54,560 nucleotides of DNA from Pedobacter soli (lineage in GTDB: Bacteria > Bacteroidota > Bacteroidia > Sphingobacteriales > Sphingobacteriaceae), in assembly GCF_900101435.1 (NCBI RefSeq), contig NZ_FMZH01000002.1, positions 748,204 through 802,763 of the forward strand, in the 5' to 3' direction. This document shows, piece by piece, positions 34,819-43,681 of this stretch (position 1 is its first letter; every line of letters starts with the position of its first letter). Under the pieces are notes generated by a model that searched no databases, was not told the origin of the DNA, and saw only the letters and a list, made by a program, of their open reading frames with translations. A program made the translations under genes and the position numbers.

Positions 34819-35904
34819 TTATTTCAGCCCTTCAATCCCTAATTTCTCTGCCAGTTCATTGAGGTCGTTAACAACCACATCAATCAGAGGAATACCACTA
34901 ATTTTTCTTTCCTGCTCAAATTCGTGCTCAGGCTCACCCGGAATAATTACTTTCTTATCTGGATAGATGGTTTTTGCACTTTTAAAACGCTCTACCCAAT
35001 TGTCGAGGTGGTTTTTAAAATCCGCTGCCGGCCTGAAACCATCTACGCGCATGGCGCCCAGAAAGTGACCTAGTCCTTCTCCCACCGGATTTGCTGACGG
35101 TTCTAAAAAAGCCACAAAAGGCGGTACCCACGGACCGTAATTGGCTCCTGATAGCACAGCCGATAAAATATCAACTGTAGCACTCAAACCATATCCTTTA
35201 TGACTGCCATGATCCTTATCGCTACCTAAAGGCAACAGCGAACCACCATTTTTCAATTCGTTTGGATTAGTTGAGTTTTCGCCAGCTTTATCCTGTACCC
35301 AACCATCGGGAATACTTTTGTTGGCGCGTTGCGCAATTTCAAGTTTACCGTTGGCCGCTGCTGCAGTGGCCATATCAACAATAACCGGTGGATATTTGCC
35401 GGCCGGAAAAGCATAACACATGGGATTGGTTCCCAACAAACGCTCATTGGCATAAGTAGGGGCAACCAGCGGGCTGGCATTGGTCATGCTGATGCCTATC
35501 ATATCTTTTTCTACCGCCATTAAAGCATGGTAACCGGCAATGCCATAATGGTTCGAATTTTTTACCGATACCCATCCACTGCCATATTTTTCGGCCTTTT
35601 CTATGGCTACCTGCATGGCAAAAGGCGCCACAACCAAACCTAATCCGGCATCGCCATCTATGGTTGCCGTGGTTGGCGTTTCGTGCACAATTTTAATATC
35701 AGGAGTAGCATTAATCCGTTTCTTTTCCCAAAGTCTGACATAGCCGCTTAAACGGGCAACGCCGTGCGAATCGATACCACGCAAATCAGAGCGGATCAAA
35801 ACATCGGTAGCTAATTCAGCATGTGCATCAGAGCAGCCCATTTTTTTAAAAACGCTGTAGGTAAATGCTCTCAGGTTGGTTTCAGAAAAGGTGATGAAGT
35901 TCAT
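34819..35904 (-). CDS. Ldh-family malate/L-lactate-type dehydrogenase
   Basis: NAD(P)-dependent 2-hydroxyacid dehydrogenase of the type-2 malate/lactate (Ldh_2/MDH2) fold, 361 residues, cytoplasmic. Motifs are RGIDSHGVARLSGYV, VKNSNHYGIAGYHA, LLGTNPMCYAFPAG and KDHGSHKGYGLSATVDIL. The substrate may be malate, L-lactate, ureidoglycolate or a sugar-derived acid, which the sequence does not settle. It follows bshC on the same strand with a palindromic repeat in the 102-bp gap. Confidence 0.9.
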   Translation of the reverse strand: MNFITFSETNLRAFTYSVFKKMGCSDAHAELATDVLIRSDLRGIDSHGVARLSGYVRLWEKKRINATPDIKIVHETPTTATIDGDAGLGLVVAPFAMQVAIEKAEKYGSGWVSVKNSNHYGIAGYHALMAVEKDMIGISMTNASPLVAPTYANERLLGTNPMCYAFPAGKYPPVIVDMATAAAANGKLEIAQRANKSIPDGWVQDKAGENSTNPNELKNGGSLLPLGSDKDHGSHKGYGLSATVDILSAVLSGANYGPWVPPFVAFLEPSANPVGEGLGHFLGAMRVDGFRPAADFKNHLDNWVERFKSAKTIYPDKKVIIPGEPEHEFEQERKISGIPLIDVVVNDLNELAEKLGIEGLK

Positions 35905-35918
35905 AATATATTAATTAT

Positions 35919-35992
35919 CGTCCTGATCCGATAGCTATCGGATTCATTTCAGGGTCTCTCATGATAGATGCTGAAACAAGTTCAGCAGGACG
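35919..35992. repeat. Palindromic interspersed repeat (cgtcctg...caggacg)
   Basis: An imperfect inverted repeat bounded by cgtcctg and caggacg contains ctgaaacaagttcagcagga and the perfect palindrome ccgatagctatcgg (35928-35941). It looks like a mobile REP/MITE-type unit. It lies between bshC and the Ldh gene, both read on the minus strand. Confidence 0.6.
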
Positions 35993-36006
35993 GATCTAAA
36001 AATAAA

Positions 36007-37593
36007 CTAAGGTAATAGAACAGTAAAATCACCGCCCAAAGGTTCAAAGTTTTCAATGCAGGAGGATAGAAAATCTTCTCCATAGTTTACATACATCGGA
36101 GCAATATTTAATATGCGCTCTTGTAGTGTGCCATTCGGGAAAAGTCGTTTTTTAACATTGTCTATCTGTAAAAGCGCCATTTCGTGCTTGCGTTTTTCGG
36201 CCCTGAACAGTTTTTTTTCCAGGTTGGCCAGCAAATGGTTGGTACGTTGCTTGGCCGTATCAGTCGATACCGATAAAGTTTTGTCTATTTTATAGGCGTT
36301 CAGCTTAATCTGGTCGAATATGCTGTTAATGGCTCGGGTTTCATCGGCTAAGCTGAGCTGGGCAGTGGTATTGCGCTTTACCCAAATGTTTTTTAGCTCT
36401 TCAACCGGCAGAAAAATATCTTCTAATGAAAATCCCAGTTTATATAAATTCTCTGCACTGCGTTTATCAATCAGCAAAGCCGAATTGCGCAACAATAAAA
36501 CCGGAAAATCTACCTGGTAGTAATCGAAATTGGCTTTCAGCTGCATCCAGTAAGCTACTTCTGCACCGCCACCAATGTAGGCAATGTTAGGCAGAATTAC
36601 TTCCTGATACATGGGGCGCATCACCACATTCGGACTAAAGCGCTCGGGGTGAGATTCAATTTCAGCTAAAAGCTCCGCTTCAGTGAAACTGATATCGGTA
36701 TGGTTTACCCGGTATTTGCCCTGTTCAAAAATCAGGCGTTCGCGCAGGTTATCGTTCAGGTAAAAGAAATTAATATCACGGCCGTTTACCTGTGTTTTAT
36801 AACCTAAATCTTCAAGGTTTTGAGAACTTGTGTCAATATTGCGGGCACTGTTGTGATGTACAATATCTTCGGCAATGATGTTGGCAAATTGTTTTTTCAG
36901 GCGGGCATCATCGGCATTTACAATCACCAATCCGTATTTTTCGAAGAGGCTATTGACTAAAAATCGGGTGGCATCGGCCAGGTTATCGTGTTGCAGGTAG
37001 GCTTGCTCAACCAGTTTGGCAATGCGTTTTCCGTTTCTTGAAATGCCCAGATAACCTTTGTATGCGGTTACCGCTGCGGCAACAGTTTTAGTGCTTAACC
37101 TGCCCGTTGCACCATTGGTTTGCTGTATCCAGCTGATGTTTTTCTCATCAACGCTTACGTGGTTAATTTCATCAAAATCATGGTCCTCGGTAGCCATCCA
37201 GTAGACAGGTACAAAGTTTTTATCCGGATGAGCAATTTGCAACTCAATGGCTAAGTTGATCGTAGTTACAATTTTGTAAATAAAATAAAGCGGACCGGTA
37301 AACAGGTTTAGCTGGTGACCTGTTGTTACGGTAAAAGTATTATCGAGACCTAAAAGCTCGATATTTTTGGTAACCGATTTATTGGGCTGTAAATGCTGGT
37401 ATTGATCCTGCAGAACCTGCACCAAAGTAGCGCGGTTCCCCAGAAAATTTCTACGTTCCATCGCATTGGCTAAACCCGCCATATCAGGACGATAACTGTA
37501 AAAAGCCCTAAGCTGTTCTTCGTTGTTAATATAATCTAAAACCAGTTTTGAAAATGATCCGGTTTCCTGATATGAGATATATTTTGCCTGCAT
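36007..37593 (-). CDS. bshC: Putative cysteine ligase BshC (bacillithiol synthesis)
   Basis: BshC, 528 residues, adds cysteine to glucosaminyl-malate in the last step of bacillithiol synthesis. The N-terminal nucleotide-fold region has FTVTTGHQLNLFTGPLYFIYKI and VYWMATEDHDFDEINHV, both typical of the family. FSPNVVMRPMYQEVILPNIAYIGGGAEVAYW and a C-terminal coiled-coil part follow, ending in ENFEPLGGDFTVLLP. Length matches the family. A TACTTTCG near -7 box (minus strand, 37600-37607) lies only a few bases before the start, so the transcript may be leaderless or nearly so. Confidence 0.93.
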   Translation of the reverse strand: MQAKYISYQETGSFSKLVLDYINNEEQLRAFYSYRPDMAGLANAMERRNFLGNRATLVQVLQDQYQHLQPNKSVTKNIELLGLDNTFTVTTGHQLNLFTGPLYFIYKIVTTINLAIELQIAHPDKNFVPVYWMATEDHDFDEINHVSVDEKNISWIQQTNGATGRLSTKTVAAAVTAYKGYLGISRNGKRIAKLVEQAYLQHDNLADATRFLVNSLFEKYGLVIVNADDARLKKQFANIIAEDIVHHNSARNIDTSSQNLEDLGYKTQVNGRDINFFYLNDNLRERLIFEQGKYRVNHTDISFTEAELLAEIESHPERFSPNVVMRPMYQEVILPNIAYIGGGAEVAYWMQLKANFDYYQVDFPVLLLRNSALLIDKRSAENLYKLGFSLEDIFLPVEELKNIWVKRNTTAQLSLADETRAINSIFDQIKLNAYKIDKTLSVSTDTAKQRTNHLLANLEKKLFRAEKRKHEMALLQIDNVKKRLFPNGTLQERILNIAPMYVNYGEDFLSSCIENFEPLGGDFTVLLP

Positions 37594-37662
37594 GATGTGC
37601 GAAAGTAATGCAATTTAAGGATAATCGTAAAGTGCGCTAACTATTTTACATTTGTTAAATAA

Positions 37663-39507
37663 TTATAAATTGCTTTCTATTGCCCCAACTTTTTCACGGT
37701 ATAAATCAATCGGGCCATCCAGAAGTACGGCAATTACGGTTAATTCGCTATCTAATTTATCTTCCGGTATCGGGATGTAAACAATACCCGGTATTTTGCT
37801 CCAATACAGTTTGTTATAAATTTCGTGGTTAAGCATGGTGCCTTCGCCAACCACACGGATGCGGCTGATGGTATTTTTTAAACCTTTAATGGCAATGGGG
37901 CCTGTTGGTTTTCCTTCAACAAAAAGATAGAGGGTTTGTTTATCGGCAGAAAGGGCTGTGTTGCCTTGATAGTGACCAGATGGGATGCCTTTGCCGGTTT
38001 TGTAAAGCGCCTCAGCATTTTTAATTACCCAGTTGCTGATTTTTTGATCCACATTATTAATTCCCGGATTAAAATCTAAACCATCAGCAGGTAAATTGGT
38101 ATTTTGAAATATATTTATGCCAGCGTTTAAGTTCATGGCCAGTTTACTCAGGTTTAAATTGGTTAAATCACGTTGTTTGGGTGCAGCATATAGGTTTGCC
38201 AGCGAAAGGGTTTCCTGTTTTTCTTCAGCCAGCTGAATAGGACCATTTACCGATACTTTTACTACGGTTACATCACTGTCGAAATCTGCTTCTTTTAAAT
38301 TTAGCAGGTAATCGGTTTCATTTAATTTAATCGAATATACCTGTGCTTTGTTTCCAACCACTTCAATTTTATTGATTTTCGATTTAATTCCTGATAGTAA
38401 AATGCCATTTTTGGTTTTATAATCGAGATACAGGTATAAAACATCTTTATTTTTAGATAAAGTGGTTTTTCCGTCAATGTGCCCCTGAGGAATCCCTGCC
38501 TGTGTACCATAAATGGCTTCGGCGTGTTTTTGAGTCCAGCGGCCTAATCCTTTTAAAATTTTAACCTGCTCGGGTGCAATGGTTCCATCGGCTTTGGGAC
38601 CGATATCGAGCAATAAATTGCCACCCATGCTGATACAATCAACCAGGGTGCGGATAATCATATTCGGCGATTTGTAGTGGTTATCGTAAGGTTGGTATCC
38701 CCACGAATCGTTCATCGTGTAACACAATTCCCACTCTGGCGAAGCAGGTCTTACTACCGGTACACCTTGTTCAGGTGTATCGTAATCACCGTGGCCATTT
38801 AAACGCGAATTGATGATAACGTTTGGATTTACCTTACGCAGGTTTTCTAATATGTTTTTGGCCTGCCACTCTTCGCCGCTATGCTCCCAGTCGCCATCAA
38901 ACCATACCAAATCGGGATTGTATTGGTTGGAAAGTTCATTAAGCTGCCCCTGGAAGTAATTCTGAAATTTTTTAAAACGGGCCGAATCCTGTTTATAATC
39001 GTAACGCTTGCGGTCGCGTGTAAAACCATCATAATCGGTATAACTCCAATCAGGCAACGAAAAATATAATCCGGTTTTTAAGCCCGATTTTTTAAGATTG
39101 GCCACAAAGGGCGTAATTAAATCTTTTTTGGCTGCACTATGTTTTACAGTCGTGGTGGCATTTGGCATTTTACTGTCCCAAAGTGCCACACCATCGTGGT
39201 GTTTCGTGGTAATTACCGCATATTTTGCGCCACTTTCTTTAATCAGATTTACCCATTCTGCAGGCTGGTATTTGGCGGCATTAAAACCATCAAGCTGTTT
39301 CATATAGGCATCGTGGTTGATGTAATTGTTAAAAAACGACCACGATTCGGAAATACCGTTAACTGAATAAATACCCCAGTGAATAAAAATACCCAACTTG
39401 GCATCGGCAAACCATTGCATTTTTGGGTTTGAAGCGGCTTGTTGGGCAGATAAATTGAAGCCCGAAGCTAACAGGAAAAAAGTAATATAAAGCTTTAAAT
39501 AACGCAT
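37663..39507 (-). CDS. Alpha-L-fucosidase, GH29, with duplicated C-terminal domain
   Basis: GH29 fucosidase of 614 residues, secreted (signal peptide ...ASGFNLSAQQ). The catalytic domain has KLGIFIHWGIYSVNG, YAVITTKHHDGVALWDSKMP, nucleophile Asp204 in VWFDGDW, and GGNLLLDIGPKADGTI. The C-terminal part is duplicated. KHAEAIYGTQAGIPQGHIDG (about residue 330) and KNAEALYKTGKGIPSGHYQG (about 495) start two similar beta-rich modules. The first copy of GH29 in this window lacks such a second module. It is transcribed away from the SusCD locus, on the same strand as bshC. Confidence 0.93.
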   Translation of the reverse strand: MRYLKLYITFFLLASGFNLSAQQAASNPKMQWFADAKLGIFIHWGIYSVNGISESWSFFNNYINHDAYMKQLDGFNAAKYQPAEWVNLIKESGAKYAVITTKHHDGVALWDSKMPNATTTVKHSAAKKDLITPFVANLKKSGLKTGLYFSLPDWSYTDYDGFTRDRKRYDYKQDSARFKKFQNYFQGQLNELSNQYNPDLVWFDGDWEHSGEEWQAKNILENLRKVNPNVIINSRLNGHGDYDTPEQGVPVVRPASPEWELCYTMNDSWGYQPYDNHYKSPNMIIRTLVDCISMGGNLLLDIGPKADGTIAPEQVKILKGLGRWTQKHAEAIYGTQAGIPQGHIDGKTTLSKNKDVLYLYLDYKTKNGILLSGIKSKINKIEVVGNKAQVYSIKLNETDYLLNLKEADFDSDVTVVKVSVNGPIQLAEEKQETLSLANLYAAPKQRDLTNLNLSKLAMNLNAGINIFQNTNLPADGLDFNPGINNVDQKISNWVIKNAEALYKTGKGIPSGHYQGNTALSADKQTLYLFVEGKPTGPIAIKGLKNTISRIRVVGEGTMLNHEIYNKLYWSKIPGIVYIPIPEDKLDSELTVIAVLLDGPIDLYREKVGAIESNL

Positions 39508-39653
39508 AATATTTGGTTGTACAATAAACGTTAAATATAATGCTTTATGGGCTTATTTTGTATGAAAAACGGGCTTTATTTGTGCCAGAAATGGGTTATT
39601 TTTCTCTCTAAGGATTTAATTTGAATGAAAGAAAGAGAAAGGTGGGTCGCTGT

Positions 39654-39720
39654 CAGTTCCTGATAATGCTCAGGAAAGAAAATTCGCGTGCCGTTCCATC
39701 GGAACGCATCCCGGGTAGCA
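39654..39720. repeat. Pair of short hairpins downstream of the helicase gene
   Basis: The first hairpin is ttcctga-taatgc-tcaggaa (39657-39676). The second is cgttcc-atc-ggaacg (about 39692-39706), followed by catcccggg. They may be an interspersed palindrome family. No gene is supported in 39508-39797. Open frames through here run into the helicase RGG tail in another frame. Confidence 0.35.
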
Positions 39721-39740
39721 AATAACAGCATGTTAATTGC

Positions 39741-39773
39741 AAAAAAAAGCCGCCCCGAAAAATCGGGACGGCT
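39741..39773 (-). terminator. Rho-independent terminator of the DEAD-box helicase gene
   Basis: On the minus strand the hairpin agccgtcccg-attttt-cggggcggct (one mismatch) is followed by eight T. It starts about 25 nt after the helicase stop. Confidence 0.85.
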
Positions 39774-39797
39774 GGTAAAAATATTTGGTTTAGTGAT

Positions 39798-41654
39798 TTA
39801 CCATTTTTTACGGCGCTCACCGCTTCCGCCTTCTCTGCGTCCGCTGCCACCTTTATCTTCACGGCTACGACCAGAAAAATCTCTGAAACCGCCACCGCTG
39901 TTTCCGCCTTCACGTCTTCCGCCACCTGATCTTCTGTCGCCACCACGGTAACCACCGCCGCCGCCGCTTCTGCGTTCACCGCCGAAACCACCGCTACGTC
40001 TTTCACCGCCACCGCGTCTTTCGCCACCGCCTTCGCCGCTTCTTTCGATACGTACCTGGCGACCGTTAAATTCAACTGATTTAAAGCCTTCAAAAACTTT
40101 GTCGGCTACTGCATCTTCTACTTCAAAGAAAGAGAAAACACCTTTTAAATCAATTTTACCAACGCTCTTGCCACCAATTTTTCCGTTGTTACAGATAAAC
40201 GATAACATATCGCCACGGGTAAACTCATCTACAGAACCTAAGTTGATAAACAAACGGGTGTAACCTTCGCTACCACGTCCGCGTCTTTCGCCACGCTCAC
40301 CTCTTTCACCACGATCATCACCTACAGCAGCATTCAAATCAGGTGCTTTCGAGTAATAATCTAAGAAACGGTTAAACTCTAAAGAGGCAAAACGTTTAAT
40401 TACTTCTTCTTTGGTTAAATCAGCAAATTCATCCATAATACGTGGGATGTACTGATCGATTTGCTCGTTGTTAACCTCTACATTGTGTACTTTATGTACC
40501 AAAGAGAACAATTGTTTTTCGCAAACATCAAAACCGGTAGGCAGCTCAGCTTTAGTAAATTGTTTACCAATAATGCGCTCTAACTGACGGATTTTACCTA
40601 GTTCTTTAGAGTTGATGATACAGATAGAAACACCGGTTTTACCAGCACGACCAGTACGGCCAGAACGGTGGGTGTAACTTTCAATCTCATCAGGTAAAGA
40701 ATAGTTGATTACGTGCGTTACATTGTTTACATCGATACCACGTGCGGCAACATCGGTAGCAATTAACAATTGCATGTTACGCTCGCGGAAACGTTGCATT
40801 ACCTTATCACGTTGTTGTTGCGATAAATCGCCGTGTAGTGCATCTGCATTGTAACCATCTTTAATTAAATGCTCAGCAATATCCTGAGTATCTAATTTCG
40901 TTTTGCAGAAAACAACACCAAAAATATCCGGGTTAAAATCTACAATACGTTTTAAGGCTGCGTATTTATCACGTGCACGAACAATATAGTATTCGTGATC
41001 GATGTTTACGTTACCTGTGTTCTTGGTGCCCATGGTTAATTCGATCGGGTTATCCATATAGTTTTTAGCAATACGGCGAACTTCCGACGGCATGGTAGCC
41101 GAGAATAACCAGGTTTTTTTGTCATCAGGAGTAGTTGATAAAATGTCGTTGATGTCGTCCTGGAAACCCATGTTCAACATCTCGTCAGCTTCATCAAGCA
41201 CAACATATTTAACGTTTGAAAAATCAATGGCTTTACGGCCAATGATATCCAACATACGGCCGGGCGTGGCCACTACGATTTGAACGCCTTGGCGTATTTC
41301 GCGTAGTTGTTGCATAATGTTCGCGCCACCGTAAACGGCAACTACGTGGGCATTAGCAATGTTTTTAGAAAAGTTTTTAAGGTCGTTAGCGATTTGTAAA
41401 CACAACTCACGGGTAGGGCATAAAATCAATGCCTGTGGTTTATTTACTTTAAAATCGATTAGTTCTAACAGCGGCAAACCAAATGCGGCTGTTTTTCCTG
41501 TTCCTGTTTGGGCCAAACCAACAAAATCATTAGTGCCTTCTAACAGTACAGGAATACTTTGCTCCTGAATAGGCGTTGGATTTTCGAATCCAAGGTCCTT
41601 TACGGCATTAACGACGTCATCACTTATCCCCAATAATTGAAATGGGTTTGTCAT
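39798..41654 (-). CDS. DEAD-box RNA helicase with DbpA-type domain and RGG tail
   Basis: ATP-dependent RNA helicase of 618 residues for RNA unwinding, probably in ribosome assembly or cold adaptation. Motifs in order are the Q-motif (FQLLGISDDVVNAVKDLGF...TPIQEQ), Walker A AQTGTGKT, VLDEADEML, LFSATMPSE and HRSGRTGRAGKTG. A DbpA-like RNA-binding domain follows (about 460-540, RLFINLGSVDEFTRGDM). The last 75 residues are a Gly/Arg/Ser-rich RGG tail. A TACCTTTG -7 box lies about 28 nt upstream and a clear terminator follows. The RGG tail DNA is GC-rich and repetitive. Confidence 0.96.
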   Translation of the reverse strand: MTNPFQLLGISDDVVNAVKDLGFENPTPIQEQSIPVLLEGTNDFVGLAQTGTGKTAAFGLPLLELIDFKVNKPQALILCPTRELCLQIANDLKNFSKNIANAHVVAVYGGANIMQQLREIRQGVQIVVATPGRMLDIIGRKAIDFSNVKYVVLDEADEMLNMGFQDDINDILSTTPDDKKTWLFSATMPSEVRRIAKNYMDNPIELTMGTKNTGNVNIDHEYYIVRARDKYAALKRIVDFNPDIFGVVFCKTKLDTQDIAEHLIKDGYNADALHGDLSQQQRDKVMQRFRERNMQLLIATDVAARGIDVNNVTHVINYSLPDEIESYTHRSGRTGRAGKTGVSICIINSKELGKIRQLERIIGKQFTKAELPTGFDVCEKQLFSLVHKVHNVEVNNEQIDQYIPRIMDEFADLTKEEVIKRFASLEFNRFLDYYSKAPDLNAAVGDDRGERGERGERRGRGSEGYTRLFINLGSVDEFTRGDMLSFICNNGKIGGKSVGKIDLKGVFSFFEVEDAVADKVFEGFKSVEFNGRQVRIERSGEGGGERRGGGERRSGGFGGERRSGGGGGYRGGDRRSGGGRREGGNSGGGFRDFSGRSREDKGGSGRREGGSGERRKKW

Positions 41655-41681
41655 TCGTCTTTTTATTTTTTAATTGAGCCG

Positions 41682-41689
41682 CAAAGGTA
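41682..41689 (-). promoter_or_regulatory. -7 box (TACCTTTG) for the helicase gene
   Basis: Exact TAnnTTTG match on the minus strand, giving a leader of roughly 20-25 nt before the start at 41654. No clear -33 TTTG is seen. Confidence 0.5.
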
Positions 41690-41852
41690 CGGTTAATATT
41701 CCGTATTTCACAGGTAGTCAGGTAAATAGTTTTAAAGCTTAATTATTTGGTAATAAGGAGGTAATGAATGGGGGATGATGGAAGAGGGAAAATGAGAGAG
41801 GGAAGGCGCTCAAGTAGTGGCGCAAAAGTAACTAGGTTAATAACATTAATAC

Positions 41853-41910
41853 ACCATATAAGAAATGTAAGTACAATTAAGTTTAGGTGTACTTATGTTT
41901 CTTATATGGT
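41853..41910. repeat. Long inverted repeat between helicase and DUF4293 genes
   Basis: Arms of 23 bp with two mismatches (41853-41875 and 41888-41910, accatataagaaa.. / ..tttcttatatggt) surround a 12-nt loop. It lies just after the last DUF4293 gene on the minus strand, so it may act as that operon's 3' end hairpin. It lacks a T-run. It may also be an interspersed repeat. Confidence 0.65.
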
Positions 41911-41923
41911 AAGAATTGTAGCT

Positions 41924-42394
41924 TTACCTCAATCTTTCAGCCGAACATGTTAATCTTTCATCTTTATTAATCCCAAAGATGGCCAGTACAATAAATAGAA
42001 TGGCCAGAGCTGGTAAATAAGCACCAATACCAAAGTTTGCGCCTTCGATACCACCAGGTAATTGTTTGGCATAAATGCTGCACCAAAAAGCAAATCCGCC
42101 AATTAATACAATCGAAAGGATGGCAAAACGCTTTTGAAAACGGCGTTTTTTATAGTTGAAAATATTAAAAAAACAAGCGATTGTTAAGGCAATATTTGTC
42201 GCAAGCAATGGATATGTTGGTTTAATACTTATTGCCAGAAACTCTCCGGTATCCCAACTATAAGCATATCCTTTTGTATATAATAATGGAACGGATAATC
42301 CATTTAATGTCCCTGTTACCAAAGGAAAGAAAAACATGAGTAAAAGGGCAATCGTAGCTAATAAGAACCAGACTGTTTGAATTCTTTGAAGCAT
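41924..42394 (-). CDS. DUF4293-family membrane protein (copy B)
   Basis: A four-TM protein of 156 residues of the DUF4293 family, a Bacteroidota membrane family of unknown function. It starts MLQRIQTVWFLLATIALLLM and has helices at about residues 7-27, 63-80, 90-108 and 124-142. The C-terminal 70 residues are almost the same as those of the gene just upstream, while the N-terminal half differs. It begins 6 bp after the stop of copy A, so the two form one transcript. Confidence 0.85.
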   Translation of the reverse strand: MLQRIQTVWFLLATIALLLMFFFPLVTGTLNGLSVPLLYTKGYAYSWDTGEFLAISIKPTYPLLATNIALTIACFFNIFNYKKRRFQKRFAILSIVLIGGFAFWCSIYAKQLPGGIEGANFGIGAYLPALAILFIVLAIFGINKDERLTCSAERLR

Positions 42395-42400
42395 AAAACG

Positions 42401-42868
42401 TTATCTCAACCGTTCAGCCGATCGGATTAATCTTTCGTCTTTATTAATCCCGAAGATGGCCAATACAATAAATAATATAGCCAGAGCTGGTAAATAAGCA
42501 CCAATACCAAAGTTAGCGCCTTCAATACCGCCTGGTAGTTTTTTAGCATAAATGCTGCACCAGAAAGCAAAGCCGCCAATTAACACAATCGAAAGAATGG
42601 CAAAGCGCTTTTGAAAACTGCGTTTTCTGAAATTGAAGATATTAATGAAACAAATAATTGCAACAGCAATATTGGTAATCAGTAAAGGTAAAAATGATAT
42701 GATTTTAAAAGGTGAACCTGCTTTTCCGGCAATAATCTGAAACAGTCCGCTTGTATAAATTGCAGATTCTGTTCCGCCGATTTCTTTGCTGGCAACAGGT
42801 AAAAACAACATTAAAATCAGGGTAAAAGCGGCTAAGAAAAGCCATATCGATTGAATTCTTTGTATCAT
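42401..42868 (-). CDS. DUF4293-family membrane protein (copy A)
   Basis: A four-TM DUF4293 protein of 155 residues (MIQRIQSIWLFLAAFTLILM at the start). Over the last about 71 residues only three differ from copy B (Lys for Gln, Ile-Arg for Thr-Cys). The N-terminal halves share only the family pattern. It is first in the two-gene transcript. A good promoter lies upstream: TTG at 42918-42920, 20 nt, then TAAGTTTG at 42890-42897 on the minus strand. Confidence 0.85.
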   Translation of the reverse strand: MIQRIQSIWLFLAAFTLILMLFLPVASKEIGGTESAIYTSGLFQIIAGKAGSPFKIISFLPLLITNIAVAIICFINIFNFRKRSFQKRFAILSIVLIGGFAFWCSIYAKKLPGGIEGANFGIGAYLPALAILFIVLAIFGINKDERLIRSAERLR

Positions 42869-42889
42869 GTTGGTTTAATAATTTAAAAG

Positions 42890-42920
42890 CAAACTTAGAT
42901 AAAAATGATTTTGCTTGCAA
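42890..42920 (-). promoter_or_regulatory. Bacteroidota-type promoter for the DUF4293 pair
   Basis: On the minus strand a TTG (-33 like) is followed after 20 nt by TAAGTTTG, an exact -7 box. The start codon at 42868 is about 20 nt further on. Confidence 0.55.
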
Positions 42921-42942
42921 TTAAACTAAATTTATAATTATA

Positions 42943-43461
42943 TCATTTTTTATTTGGTTGAAGTGCCATGAAGTGAGAATCAGAATAAAAGAACTTATGT
43001 GAGCCATCTGGATAAAGTATTAGTGATGTTCCGCAAATTGTTTTCCTTGTAAATATATTTTTGCGTAGATAACCACCATCAGTAAGAATTTTGTTATTCC
43101 AGAGTACGATCTTATTAAAGTTTTTACCACCTTCCTTGATTTGGTATACAGAAGTACCTGGATGTGCAATTTTATACTTTGAAATAAAATCATTTGTAGA
43201 AAGGATAATATTGTTGATATAAAGATCGGTCTGCTGGTCAAGGGTATTCCAACAGCTTTCGTAATTGAAATCGTATTTAATAATTACGGTATCTTTTACT
43301 GGCTTGTTGGATAAAACAGATAGATAATTTTTTATATTTTCAACCTTTACCAATGTAAAATGATCGTTTTGTTTTTCATTTTTTGAAACTGCTTTCGGTC
43401 CGGCACAGGCAATAACAGATAAAGAAAAGATAAGTAAAATAATAGTTTTTTTAATTTTCAT
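42943..43461 (-). CDS. Putative lipoprotein of unknown function
   Basis: A 172-residue protein with a lipoprotein signal: MKIKKTIILLIFSLSVIACAG, lipobox Cys19. The start at 43461 is chosen over 43479, which only adds six residues before the basic signal start. The mature part contains a TonB-like or plug-like pattern (DLYINNIILSTNDFISKYKI, DGGYLRKNIFTRKTI), and two Cys residues may pair. I do not recognise the family. It is transcribed towards the DUF4293 genes but with its own gap. Confidence 0.65.
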   Translation of the reverse strand: MKIKKTIILLIFSLSVIACAGPKAVSKNEKQNDHFTLVKVENIKNYLSVLSNKPVKDTVIIKYDFNYESCWNTLDQQTDLYINNIILSTNDFISKYKIAHPGTSVYQIKEGGKNFNKIVLWNNKILTDGGYLRKNIFTRKTICGTSLILYPDGSHKFFYSDSHFMALQPNKK

Positions 43462-43681
43462 AGCACATTTTAGATTCAAAGAGGTTATAAAATTATAATT
43501 TTTCGTAACTATTTAATGTTTTATGATTAAAACACAAATAATTTCAATTTGCTACATTATCTAATTAATTTGAAAAAAGTATTTTTACTTCTCATTGAAT
43601 AAAAAACATTTCTTCCGATTGTTTATAATGGAATTTGTTTCAATAAATTGAATTTAACATACCTATTTTATAAAACGATTT

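Noticed and set aside
39653..40093. 146-aa Ala/Val-rich ORF over the helicase tail
   Set aside because: It is an alternate frame of the repetitive RGG-coding DNA.
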